Assembly (NCBI GenBank): GCA_002718515.1
Contig: PBEX01000029.1
Coordinates: 4,527-15,856 of the forward strand
Origin: Phycisphaerae bacterium
Lineage (GTDB): Bacteria; Planctomycetota; Phycisphaerae; Phycisphaerales; SM1A02
Reading direction: 5' to 3'
Length of the DNA: 11,330 nt
Positions 1 to 7,300 of this stretch are shown here, one piece after another. Position 1 is the first letter of the stretch, and each line of letters starts with the position of its first letter. The notes below the pieces were generated by a model. That model searched no databases, was not told where the DNA came from, and saw only the letters and a list, made by a program, of their open reading frames with translations. The position numbers were made by a program, and so were the translations under genes.

Positions 1-66
1 CTATTACTTCAATTGCTTGTGTTTAACGACACGCAGCCAAAAGCAAAACCTGCAAAGAAAAAATAG
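1..66 (+). CDS. Possible 3' end of an unidentified rightward gene
   Basis: Reading from base 1 in frame 1 gives 21 codons ending in a TAG stop at 64-66. The translated tail finishes in a lysine/proline/alanine-rich stretch (PKAKPAKKK), a common look for a basic C-terminus. If real, the gene converges on nuoN, with the two stop codons only 11 bases apart. The piece is too short to assign a family. An open frame of this length can occur by chance, so it is offered as a plausible partial gene and not a firm one. The opposite strand shows no ATG or GTG start in this stretch that would suggest a further gene after nuoN. Confidence 0.35.
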   Translation, partial: LLLQLLVFNDTQPKAKPAKKK

Positions 67-86
67 TTACTCAGGAGTTACTCAGG
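65..86. repeat. Perfect 11-bp tandem duplication over the nuoN stop codon
   Basis: The unit agttactcagg occurs twice in direct succession, at 65-75 and 76-86. The first copy begins inside the TAG stop of the possible rightward gene. The second contains the nuoN TAA stop (78-80). Eleven is not a multiple of three, so the two copies are read in different frames relative to nuoN. Confidence 0.9.
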
Positions 87-1577
87 CAATGACATCGCCT
101 GATTGGCATCGACAATCATCGATGAAAGAGCGAATGGTCCGCCGATGGCTATGATTGCAGATAGGATCGCTGCAATGAGTGGCCATTTAAGTGCGACAGT
201 CACTCGCTGACTCTGCTCAGTGAGTGGAGAAAGAATCGCAAGACCAATAATCTTTAAGTAGTACCACGCACTGACTGCACTTGTAAGCGCGGCAATCACT
301 ACTAGAAGAATTTGACCTGCTGAGATCGCTGCAATAAAGAGAAGCAGCTTTCCCCAGAAACCAAACAGTGGCGGAATACCGAGAAGTGAGCCGCTTGAAA
401 CAGCAAGTGATGCTGCAGCGAGCGGATTGTGCTTATAGAGACCAGCAATATCCTCTAAGCGGTCAACTCGGTGGCCTTCTTTAGTGAGCGCCGCAATCGT
501 TGCAAAGGCACCTGTGTTTGTCAGTCCATAAATCACGAGGTAGATAAAGACTGCAGCAAGTCCAAGTGGCGGACCTGCAATCACGCCCATGAGCATGTAT
601 CCGCTATGCGCAATTGAGGAGTAACCAAGCATTCGCTGTGTTGACTGTTGAAGAAGTGCGCCAATGTTTCCAAGAATCATTGTCAGAACAGCAATGACCC
701 ACAAGGACATTTCAATCACTGGCGGTAACCCTCGCTCCCAACCAATCATTGAAAGTAGAAGAATGATTGCAATCATGCCAGCAGTCTTGGGAATGAATGC
801 AAGGAATGCCGTGACTGGGGCAGCTGCGCCTTGATAGACATCAGGAGCATACAAGTGCAAAGGTGCAGCCGCGATTTTGTAACACAAGCCAAACAGTGAC
901 AATAAAACACCGATGATTGCGAAGGTAGTTAATCCCCCGCCAACAGCCATTTGTGCTTGAAAAGTTGATGATATCTCTTGTAAGACAAGTGAACCCGTCG
1001 AGACATAAATGAGTGCAAAGCCGTATAGCATCAGCCCTGCAGACATTGCTCCGAGGAAGAAGTACTTCATTGCAGCTTCTTGAGCAATTCTCGACCAACG
1101 ACTCATTGCAACCATGACATACGTTGGCAACGATACGAGTTCAAGTGCGAGGAAGAGCCAAATCAAGTCGCGAGCTTCGCATACGAGCATTAGACCTGTG
1201 ACACTAAGGAGAAGCAACCCATGGAATTCACCGCCACTGCTACGAAGCGCATGGAATCTGTCTTTCCCTTTTGCAACTGCATGTTCATAACTGCGGTCGA
1301 TGAGGCCACCCGCTGTCATCACAAGAATTATTGAGATGATTGCGGTAAAGAATTTTACATAGGCACCTAGATGTGGGAAGAGTGCGTCACTCGTTTCAAC
1401 AGCACTAGAGTTGTAAACAAAAGGAACAGAAACTGCTGATGCAAGCAAGAACCCGCAAGCAATGAAACCAACCCTTCTACGGACTGCAGCAAGGTTTGAT
1501 AAACCCGCAATGACGCAAACCACTGCCCCAATGAGAAGAATAAACTCAGGTGTTAAGAGGATTAAACGATCAATCAT
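78..1577 (-). CDS. nuoN: NADH-quinone oxidoreductase subunit N (NuoN)
   Basis: Membrane-arm subunit of complex I and one of three antiporter-like proton channels (proton-conducting membrane transporter family, PF00361). The protein is about 499 residues with some 14 hydrophobic helices, the usual family length. Charged residues expected along the proton path are present: Glu146 in ALELVSLP, Lys234 in CYKIAAAPLHLYAPDVYQG, Lys264 in FIPKTAG and Lys410 in GFWGK. I chose the ATG at 1577 over one at 1631 because GAGGAGG lies just upstream of it (about 1583-1590), the protein then begins MIDRLILLTPE as family members do, and nuoM is overlapped by only 8 bases. The longer frame would add 18 unusual residues. 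It is the last gene of the operon and no clear terminator hairpin follows it. Confidence 0.96.
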   Translation of the reverse strand: MIDRLILLTPEFILLIGAVVCVIAGLSNLAAVRRRVGFIACGFLLASAVSVPFVYNSSAVETSDALFPHLGAYVKFFTAIISIILVMTAGGLIDRSYEHAVAKGKDRFHALRSSGGEFHGLLLLSVTGLMLVCEARDLIWLFLALELVSLPTYVMVAMSRWSRIAQEAAMKYFFLGAMSAGLMLYGFALIYVSTGSLVLQEISSTFQAQMAVGGGLTTFAIIGVLLSLFGLCYKIAAAPLHLYAPDVYQGAAAPVTAFLAFIPKTAGMIAIILLLSMIGWERGLPPVIEMSLWVIAVLTMILGNIGALLQQSTQRMLGYSSIAHSGYMLMGVIAGPPLGLAAVFIYLVIYGLTNTGAFATIAALTKEGHRVDRLEDIAGLYKHNPLAAASLAVSSGSLLGIPPLFGFWGKLLLFIAAISAGQILLVVIAALTSAVSAWYYLKIIGLAILSPLTEQSQRVTVALKWPLIAAILSAIIAIGGPFALSSMIVDANQAMSLPE

Positions 1578-3156
1578 TTTGTTCCTCCTCAACAACAAGG
1601 ACGACTTCTTGAAGTTCAAGTTGTTCGACAAGTGCAGGATATGGTGCTAATACGCCTTCTACAGAGCCCCTCATCGCATCAGTCAAAATTGTTGGTTGTA
1701 CACCAATCCAAATACAGAGTGCTGCAAGAGGTGCTAGTACCCCGATTTCTCTTGCGGATAAATCTGTTGGAAGAACATGGTGTTCATGATGGTGTTCCGG
1801 CTCGCGAAGCGGTCCAAACACAACTTTCCCGACCATAATGAGAAGGTACATTGCGGCGAGCACCATGCCAAGTGCAGCAAATGCTGCGTAACATGGACCA
1901 AGTACACCTGGGTATGACTCAGCATCAGGTGTTGAAATGAATGTACCGATCAAGCACATAAACTCGCTGACAAAACCATTGAGTCCCGGCAAGCCAACAC
2001 TTGATAGAACGAAGAAGACCATAAACACAGACCACACAGGCATCTTCTTTGCAAGTCCCCCAATCACGTTCATGTCTCTCGTGTGGTACCGCTCGTACAT
2101 CATTCCGATGAGGAAGAAGAGCGCGCCAGTTGAAAGACCGTGGTTCAGCATATAGAGCACTGAACCCTCAAGACCAATTGGGTTGAGCGCTACGAGCCCG
2201 AGCACGCAGAAGCCCAAGTGGCTTACTGAGGAATATGCAACAAGTTTCTTAATGTCATCTTGTACCCAACAGATGAGGGCTGCATACAAAATGCCAATGA
2301 TGGCGAGCACTGCAATCAGTGGCGTGTAGACAACGAGGGCTTCAGGAACCATCGGAAGTACGAAACGGTAAACACCAAACGTGCCCAACTTGAGCAGCAC
2401 ACCAGCAAGGATGACTGAGCCAGCAGTTGGCGCTTCAGTATGTGCAAGGGGCAACCATGTATGTACAGGGAATACTGGAATCTTGACCGCGAAACCAGAT
2501 AGCAGCGCAAGGAGCACCCATGCCTGTTCCGTGGAGGTCATTTGAGTAGAGGCAAATGCAGTTAAGTCGCTGATTGCAAATGACCAAGTGCCAAATGAAG
2601 CAACTTGATACTGCCAAGCAACATACACAAATCCAGCGAGTGCAATCAGAGAACCTGTAAATGTATAGATAAAGAACTTAACACTTGCGTGTGCCCTGTT
2701 ATCTCCACCATAAATTGCGATGAGGAAGAACATTGGAACAAGTGTCAATTCAAAGCAGACATAAAAGAGAATCAAATCCTGAGCGGTAAACACGCCGAGC
2801 ATCGCCGTTTCAAGGATGAGTAGCCATGCGTAATACTCTCGGCGTCTCTTTGTAACAGCAGTGAATGAACCCCAGATACAAATTGGCGTGAGCAGTGTTG
2901 TGAGCAACACGAGGAGCATCCCAACAGAATCAACGCCAATATCAAGCGTTAATCCAAGAGAATTTATCCACGGCATCGGCGATCGAAGGCAAATGCCTGA
3001 TGTTCCCCAACATTGGAACTGAACTGCCATGATGATGCTCATGACAAAGACAATCATCGATGTACCTAGTGCAATCCATTTTGCTAAGGGAGCACGCGAG
3101 GGGAAGATGCAGACTGCACCAATAAGTGGAAGCAGCAGAAGTAGCCATAAACTCAT
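1570..3156 (-). CDS. nuoM: NADH-quinone oxidoreductase subunit M (NuoM)
   Basis: Second antiporter-like proton channel of complex I, an inner-membrane protein of 528 residues with about 14 helices, close to the normal length. The key residues of the proton path can be seen: Glu136 in CFELTLVPMF, Lys225 in VKIPVFPVHTWLP, Lys256 in LLKLG, and Glu398 in NGFVSEF. A glutamate at the last position is the feature that sets NuoM apart from NuoL and NuoN, which carry lysine there. A histidine cluster (HHHEHH, residues 455-460) sits in a loop between late helices. The ATG overlaps the nuoL stop in an ATGA junction and is preceded by GGAGGT (3162-3167). The acidic C-terminal tail EEEQND is encoded by codons that also supply the nuoN ribosome binding site. 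Confidence 0.97.
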   Translation of the reverse strand: MSLWLLLLLPLIGAVCIFPSRAPLAKWIALGTSMIVFVMSIIMAVQFQCWGTSGICLRSPMPWINSLGLTLDIGVDSVGMLLVLLTTLLTPICIWGSFTAVTKRRREYYAWLLILETAMLGVFTAQDLILFYVCFELTLVPMFFLIAIYGGDNRAHASVKFFIYTFTGSLIALAGFVYVAWQYQVASFGTWSFAISDLTAFASTQMTSTEQAWVLLALLSGFAVKIPVFPVHTWLPLAHTEAPTAGSVILAGVLLKLGTFGVYRFVLPMVPEALVVYTPLIAVLAIIGILYAALICWVQDDIKKLVAYSSVSHLGFCVLGLVALNPIGLEGSVLYMLNHGLSTGALFFLIGMMYERYHTRDMNVIGGLAKKMPVWSVFMVFFVLSSVGLPGLNGFVSEFMCLIGTFISTPDAESYPGVLGPCYAAFAALGMVLAAMYLLIMVGKVVFGPLREPEHHHEHHVLPTDLSAREIGVLAPLAALCIWIGVQPTILTDAMRGSVEGVLAPYPALVEQLELQEVVLVVEEEQND

Positions 3157-5309
3157 TGACCACCTCCAGACTGCGCAGAAAGATATTGAATGAAGTCAAC
3201 AATCTCAGGCATGAATAACATGAGTAAACCAATGAGTATTGCCCCGCCTACCATCGACACTCCGTAACTTTGAACCGATCCATTTGCTAGTGGTGCAAAC
3301 CATTTCGCAATGATACGAGGCATCGCTGCAGTGCCGTTGACGATCAACATATCGATGATGTACTTATCGAAGAGGGCAAAGACTTTGCCCGTAATCCAGA
3401 GCGGGCTACGAATAAATGCAATGTACACTTCATCGACATACCATTTGTGCTCCATTGCAGTTGGTAACCACCGTGTGGTTCGACTCGCAAGTAGTTTGCT
3501 TCGCAATTTGTCCGCAGCCTGTCTGTTGAGTAAGTGAAAGAAGAATGCAATCGCAATGCCGATGAAGCCAACGGTTGCGGAGATGTAATACATCGCCTTG
3601 TGCGGGTCCATGCCTAAAATTGAACCGTGATGGGCTTCATCATTATGACTGTGCGCCATGCCGGGCAAGCCATGCTTGCCTGGCGAATCATTGACCATTT
3701 CTGCAACCCAGCCGCCGTGTAAACCTTCAGTTGTGTTATCAGTGAAGTAAGGAACTGCCGCAAACACAGCGCCAATTGAAATCACGACGAGTACAGTGTT
3801 GATTGCAATACGAGGCGCATGCGGGTGGAAGGAGGCTGGGTCTTCACCATGAAGTTCATCCCCTGCTTCATACATCTTTTCGCCGCAACAGACTCTAAAC
3901 CAAACTCTAAACGTGTAATACGCAGTCAATCCTGCTGTGAAGATTGCAATCCAACCTAAGACTTTAAATCCGGGACCTTGTGTCACGAATGCTTCAGCAA
4001 GAATTGCATCTTTAGAAAAGTAACCTGACGTTAGGGGGAAACCCGCTAGGCAGAGACAACCGATGAGCATCGTGTAGCTCACGATTTTCCAACCCTTCAT
4101 GTGCCTAAGTCCAGATAACTTTCTTAGGTCAAGTTGACCAGCAAAACCGTGCATGATTGCACCACAAGTCAAAAAGAGGACTGCTTTAAAGAACGCATGC
4201 GTAAAGACGTGATAGGCAGCACCAAACGATGTAATCACCCCAAGACCAAGGAACATATATCCAAGTTGAGACACTGTGGAATATGCCATGATGCGCTTAA
4301 TGTCATACTGAGCCATTCCAATGGTTGCTGCAAGAAGTGCAGTTAATCCACCAACCCATGCAACAACAGGGAGTGCATAATCATCGAGGAAGAACAGTGG
4401 GTACGTACGAATGATGAGGTAGATACCTGCGGTCACCATCGTCGCTGCGTGAATCAGAGCAGATACAGGCGTAGGACCTTCCATTGCGTCTGGTAGCCAA
4501 ACATAAAGTGGTAACTGTGCGGATTTACCGAACGCCGCGAGCATCAATAAGTAAGGGATGAGGTTGACGGTCCAACCGCCGAAAGCAGCATCATGTTGAT
4601 GCGTTTCCATCGCCGTTGTGATGACGTCGTACTGGACAGAGCCAAACGTTGACCAAATGAGATAAATGGCGAGGGCTAATCCGAGGTCGCCAATGCGGTT
4701 AACGATAAAGGCTTTCTTTGCTGCAGCGACTGCAGAAGGTTTCGTATAGAAATAACCAATCAACCAGTATGAAGCAAAACCGACACCTTCCCAACCCAGA
4801 TAGAGCATAAGCAAGTTGTCGCCCATAACGAGACAACCCATCGCGAAGAGGAAGACGCTGACGCCAGCAAAGAAACGAGTGTATCCCTTGCCCAAGTCAT
4901 GCTCCATGTATTCAGAAGCATAGACTGCAATCAATGTTCCTAGTCCCGTCACGAACAACATCCAAAGCAGCGTCAGCGAGTCAACATAGAGTGCAAAGTT
5001 CGCGATGAATGAGCCATCGGACCAATGCGATTGGATCCAATCGAAGAGATGGATGGTCACTGGACCCTCATAGTTTAGGAACAACAAAGCCGTAAGACCA
5101 AATGCACCTGCGAGTGACACAATTGTGATGAGGGCTGGTAGTTTCGTCTTTACTTTCATTGCCGCACACACGCCACAGAGCATGAGTGACAACAACGGAA
5201 GCCAAAGAATGAAGCCCGCCCACGCAAACTGTGGAGCATTAACGACTTGATCCACTGGCACTGCAGGCATGCCGAGCGGCATTGAAACGAGTTGCATTAA
5301 TCCATTCAT
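3153..5309 (-). CDS. nuoL: NADH-quinone oxidoreductase subunit L (NuoL)
   Basis: The distal proton channel of complex I, 718 residues, somewhat longer than the approximately 610-residue E. coli protein. The N-terminal oxidoreductase domain and the main antiporter-like domain are both recognisable. Expected residues are present: Glu174 in GWEGVG, Lys262 in FGKSAQLPLYVWLPDAMEGP, His287 in ALIHAATMVTAG, Lys338 in DIKRIMAYST, His371 in FTHAFFK, and Lys433 in YFSKD. The C-terminal part contains the KWYVDEVY motif (622-629), typical of the region leading to the long lateral helix that clamps NuoM and NuoN. Some of the extra length is a histidine-rich hydrophilic loop (about 487-570). The start overlaps the nuoK stop in an ATGA junction, with GGGGAG at 5318-5323 as ribosome binding site. 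Confidence 0.97.
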   Translation of the reverse strand: MNGLMQLVSMPLGMPAVPVDQVVNAPQFAWAGFILWLPLLSLMLCGVCAAMKVKTKLPALITIVSLAGAFGLTALLFLNYEGPVTIHLFDWIQSHWSDGSFIANFALYVDSLTLLWMLFVTGLGTLIAVYASEYMEHDLGKGYTRFFAGVSVFLFAMGCLVMGDNLLMLYLGWEGVGFASYWLIGYFYTKPSAVAAAKKAFIVNRIGDLGLALAIYLIWSTFGSVQYDVITTAMETHQHDAAFGGWTVNLIPYLLMLAAFGKSAQLPLYVWLPDAMEGPTPVSALIHAATMVTAGIYLIIRTYPLFFLDDYALPVVAWVGGLTALLAATIGMAQYDIKRIMAYSTVSQLGYMFLGLGVITSFGAAYHVFTHAFFKAVLFLTCGAIMHGFAGQLDLRKLSGLRHMKGWKIVSYTMLIGCLCLAGFPLTSGYFSKDAILAEAFVTQGPGFKVLGWIAIFTAGLTAYYTFRVWFRVCCGEKMYEAGDELHGEDPASFHPHAPRIAINTVLVVISIGAVFAAVPYFTDNTTEGLHGGWVAEMVNDSPGKHGLPGMAHSHNDEAHHGSILGMDPHKAMYYISATVGFIGIAIAFFFHLLNRQAADKLRSKLLASRTTRWLPTAMEHKWYVDEVYIAFIRSPLWITGKVFALFDKYIIDMLIVNGTAAMPRIIAKWFAPLANGSVQSYGVSMVGGAILIGLLMLFMPEIVDFIQYLSAQSGGGQ

Positions 5310-5626
5310 TCTTGCAACTCCCCGTATGCATCAGCTTCAAGCGAATCGCCCTGTCTATGTAACAACACAACGAGGGCGAGGGCGAGGGCTGCTTCTGCTG
5401 CTGCGACAGTCAAGATGAAGATCACCATGACTTGTCCTGAGTAGTCAAAGAGATATCGACCTGCAGCGATAAATGCAAGTGCTGCCCCTTGGAACATAAG
5501 TTCTGTACAAAGGAACATCACGATGAGATTTCTTCGCGAAAGGAATCCGATGATGCCAATTGCAACAAGTATTCCGCTTACGATGAGGTAACCAGCAAGG
5601 GCTTGTGATGTCATTTCAGTAAACAT
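5306..5626 (-). CDS. nuoK: NADH-quinone oxidoreductase subunit K (NuoK)
   Basis: Small membrane subunit of complex I, 106 residues with three transmembrane helices, the normal family size. The two membrane-buried glutamates that link quinone reduction to the proton channels are present: Glu42 in CTELMFQ and Glu78 in TVAAAEAA. The arginine pair after helix 1 (Arg31, Arg32) is also there. Helix 3 contains three Ala-Leu pairs (residues 80-85) encoded by a perfect hexanucleotide repeat. The start overlaps the nuoJ stop by one base (TGATG), and a strong GGAGGAG lies 8 bases upstream, inside the last codons of nuoJ. The stop overlaps nuoL, so translational coupling through this part of the operon is likely. 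Confidence 0.97.
   Translation of the reverse strand: MFTEMTSQALAGYLIVSGILVAIGIIGFLSRRNLIVMFLCTELMFQGAALAFIAAGRYLFDYSGQVMVIFILTVAAAEAALALALVVLLHRQGDSLEADAYGELQE
5372..5389 (-). repeat. Three tandem copies of a hexanucleotide in nuoK
   Basis: GAGGGC on the plus strand is repeated three times without interruption. On the coding strand this reads GCCCTC three times, giving Ala-Leu-Ala-Leu-Ala-Leu, residues 80-85, in the third helix of NuoK just after Glu78. Gain or loss of one unit would change the helix by two residues without a frameshift. Confidence 0.9.
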
Positions 5627-6540
5627 CAGTCTTGCTCCTCCTCAATTGTTTCACCCAAAATCGCGGCTCGTTTTTCACGCTCACCAAGTTCAATGGCCCG
5701 CCGTGCAAGGACAGCAGCACCAAACATTGCCATTAACAAAATGACGCCGGCTAACTCTAAGTTCACTGGGAAATCTGCAACGAGTGACCAACCAACCATT
5801 TGTGTGTTTTTCGGAAGTGCGTCTTCTGGGAGAACCAATCGTTGACCGTCGCTTGAAACTACGAATGCCTCTTCACCATTGCTCTGAATGCCACCCACTG
5901 GAGGCCAAGTAAATGCGTCATCGAGTTCTAAGACTGTTGCTTCAAACTGTTTTGGCATTGACTCAAGGACTGCCCATTGTGCGTGTGGATGAATCTGAGG
6001 TGGCAACTTGTCACCTCCGCCAATGACTGTTCCTGTAACCAAACACAACATAAAGAAACCAACGCCAACAGCTGCAAGTGGATCTTTTGGAATTCGGTCA
6101 TATAAAGCTTGTGATTGTTCATCTTCAGGATTGGACGCTTGATTCGCAAGCATCAAAACAAACATGTAGGTAATCAAGATTGCACCCGCGTACACAATGA
6201 TAAGTGCGAACGTCATGAATTCTGCTTCAAGGATCAGGAAGAGTCCTGATGTTGCAATCACAACGAGCACAAAATGAAGGGCGCAATAGACTGGCCTTGA
6301 ATGTGTAATCATTCGAATTGCAGCACCGATTGCTGCAAGACTAAAGATGTAAAAAAACATGCCTTGGCTCCACTCGCCAAACGCTACAATCGACCCTGTC
6401 ACCATTCCAAGAAGCCAGCCAGCAAGCGCAACGGATGCAACAATTCCAAACACTGTTGACGAAGCGCTCTTCTTGTTCAATGCAACAAACATCGTGAACG
6501 CGAGGAGTATGCAGGCTATGTATGGGAGGAAAGGTTCCAT
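5626..6540 (-). CDS. nuoJ: NADH-quinone oxidoreductase subunit J (NuoJ), enlarged
   Basis: Membrane subunit of complex I. The family core starts near residue 61 (FFYIFSLAAIGAA) and includes the helix-3 motif AEFMTFALIIVYAGAI (106-121) with the conserved Tyr117 and Gly119, at the site of the pi-bulge that moves during coupling. At 304 residues it is well above the roughly 165-200 usual for NuoJ. The excess is an N-terminal stretch (1-60) with two extra hydrophobic segments (about 6-20 and 30-53), and a hydrophilic insert (about 175-255) before the last helix (258-280). The ATG at 6540 has no Shine-Dalgarno sequence. An internal ATG at 6360 (Met61) has GGAG seven bases upstream and would give a protein of nearer normal length. 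I keep the long form because the extension reads as a well-formed membrane protein. It is the first gene of this partial nuo operon. Confidence 0.93.
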   Translation of the reverse strand: MEPFLPYIACILLAFTMFVALNKKSASSTVFGIVASVALAGWLLGMVTGSIVAFGEWSQGMFFYIFSLAAIGAAIRMITHSRPVYCALHFVLVVIATSGLFLILEAEFMTFALIIVYAGAILITYMFVLMLANQASNPEDEQSQALYDRIPKDPLAAVGVGFFMLCLVTGTVIGGGDKLPPQIHPHAQWAVLESMPKQFEATVLELDDAFTWPPVGGIQSNGEEAFVVSSDGQRLVLPEDALPKNTQMVGWSLVADFPVNLELAGVILLMAMFGAAVLARRAIELGEREKRAAILGETIEEEQD

Positions 6541-6661
6541 TCGTTATTGATATGAAATACCTATGTTGGTGGGGTCGTAATTAGGGTCTTAAAAAGTGGC
6601 AAGATACGCTTAAAAACACGATTTCGCAACCGCAATTAGGGGTAAGCGGTAGAATGCTTTT
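6541..6661. promoter_or_regulatory. Divergent nuoJ / pgsA control region
   Basis: This 121-base gap lies between two genes transcribed apart, so it should hold both promoters. Rightward, TAGAAT (6650-6655) would place transcription start on the first base of the pgsA GTG. Leftward, TATCAA (6552-6547) would place it on the first base of the nuoJ ATG. Neither has a convincing -35 box at standard spacing. Two short words recur: aattaggg at 6579-6586 and 6634-6641, and cttaaaaa/cttaaaaac starting at 6588 and 6609, which is 21 bases or two helical turns apart. An inverted repeat ACCGC-N12-GCGGT (6629-6633, 6646-6650) abuts the pgsA -10-like box and could be an operator. The promoter calls are inference from spacing. 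Confidence 0.5.
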
Positions 6662-7300
6662 GTGAATAGAGCACTTCAAAAAAGAATCCCAAATGTCATC
6701 ACCCTGATGCGAATTGTCATCGCTGGTGGGTTCTTTGTGGCATTGACGAGATTCCACTTTCCAGACAATGGCACCTTGATGGGCAACATTGCGATTGGAC
6801 TCTTTGTGCTTGGAGCCGCAACGGATTTTCTCGATGGATATCTCGCCCGAAAATGGGATGTGGTATCGATGTTTGGTCGCATTATGGACCCATTTTGCGA
6901 CAAAGTGCTGGTCATTGGAGCATTCATTTACTTCGCAAGCCCTCGCTTTGCAATGTCCGCAGATGAGCATGCAATTCAAATGGCAACAGGGGTTTATCCA
7001 TGGATGGTCGTCGTCATCATTGCTCGTGAATTGCTTGTTACAGCAATTAGAGATGTACTCGAATCAATTGGCTACAGTGGAGGTGCCAATTGGGCTGGGA
7101 AAGTGAAGATGATTCTGCAATCCATCGCCATACCAGCCATTCTGCTCATCACCGTGAACTTCAGACCTGATGTCAACAACAACTTGCATTGCCTGAATCA
7201 AACACTGGTTTGGCTCGTTTTAATCGTCACAGTATTCTCTAGCATTCCATATATTTCTGGTCTTCTTCACGTGATGAGAAAAGGTGAATCCGAAGCATGA
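6662..7300 (+). CDS. pgsA: CDP-diacylglycerol-glycerol-3-phosphate 3-phosphatidyltransferase (PgsA)
   Basis: Integral inner-membrane enzyme that joins CDP-diacylglycerol and glycerol-3-phosphate to give phosphatidylglycerophosphate, the committed step to phosphatidylglycerol and cardiolipin. The full CDP-alcohol phosphotransferase signature is present: Asp55, Asp58-Gly59, Ala62-Arg63, Gly72, Asp76 and Asp80 in the order DxxDGxxARx8GxxxDxxxD. The N-terminal IPNVITLMRI is typical of PgsA rather than of other family members. The length of 212 residues is normal to slightly long. The start is a GTG. An in-frame TAG at 6650-6652 excludes a start further upstream, and a start at Met16 would cut into the conserved N-terminus. 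No Shine-Dalgarno precedes it. Its stop overlaps the pgpA start (ATGA). Confidence 0.94.
   Translation: MNRALQKRIPNVITLMRIVIAGGFFVALTRFHFPDNGTLMGNIAIGLFVLGAATDFLDGYLARKWDVVSMFGRIMDPFCDKVLVIGAFIYFASPRFAMSADEHAIQMATGVYPWMVVVIIARELLVTAIRDVLESIGYSGGANWAGKVKMILQSIAIPAILLITVNFRPDVNNNLHCLNQTLVWLVLIVTVFSSIPYISGLLHVMRKGESEA

Noticed and set aside
1578..1631. Longer NuoN starting at 1631
   Set aside because: It would add 18 residues overlapping nuoM that do not look like the family N-terminus. The ATG at 1577 has an excellent ribosome binding site.
3890..3915. Near-direct repeat actctaaac inside nuoL
   Set aside because: It encodes FRVWFRV in a conserved NuoL region where similar residues are usual. 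It is a by-product of the protein sequence.
78..5309. Mrp-type sodium/proton antiporter operon instead of complex I
   Set aside because: NuoL, NuoM and NuoN share ancestry with Mrp subunits, but the presence of NuoJ and NuoK with their own motifs, the J-K-L-M-N order and the NuoM-specific Glu398 identify complex I.
6581..6979. Leftward 132-residue open frame opposite pgsA
   Set aside because: It lies opposite the conserved pgsA coding region, is rich in Cys and His in the way of random antisense frames, and has no family resemblance.
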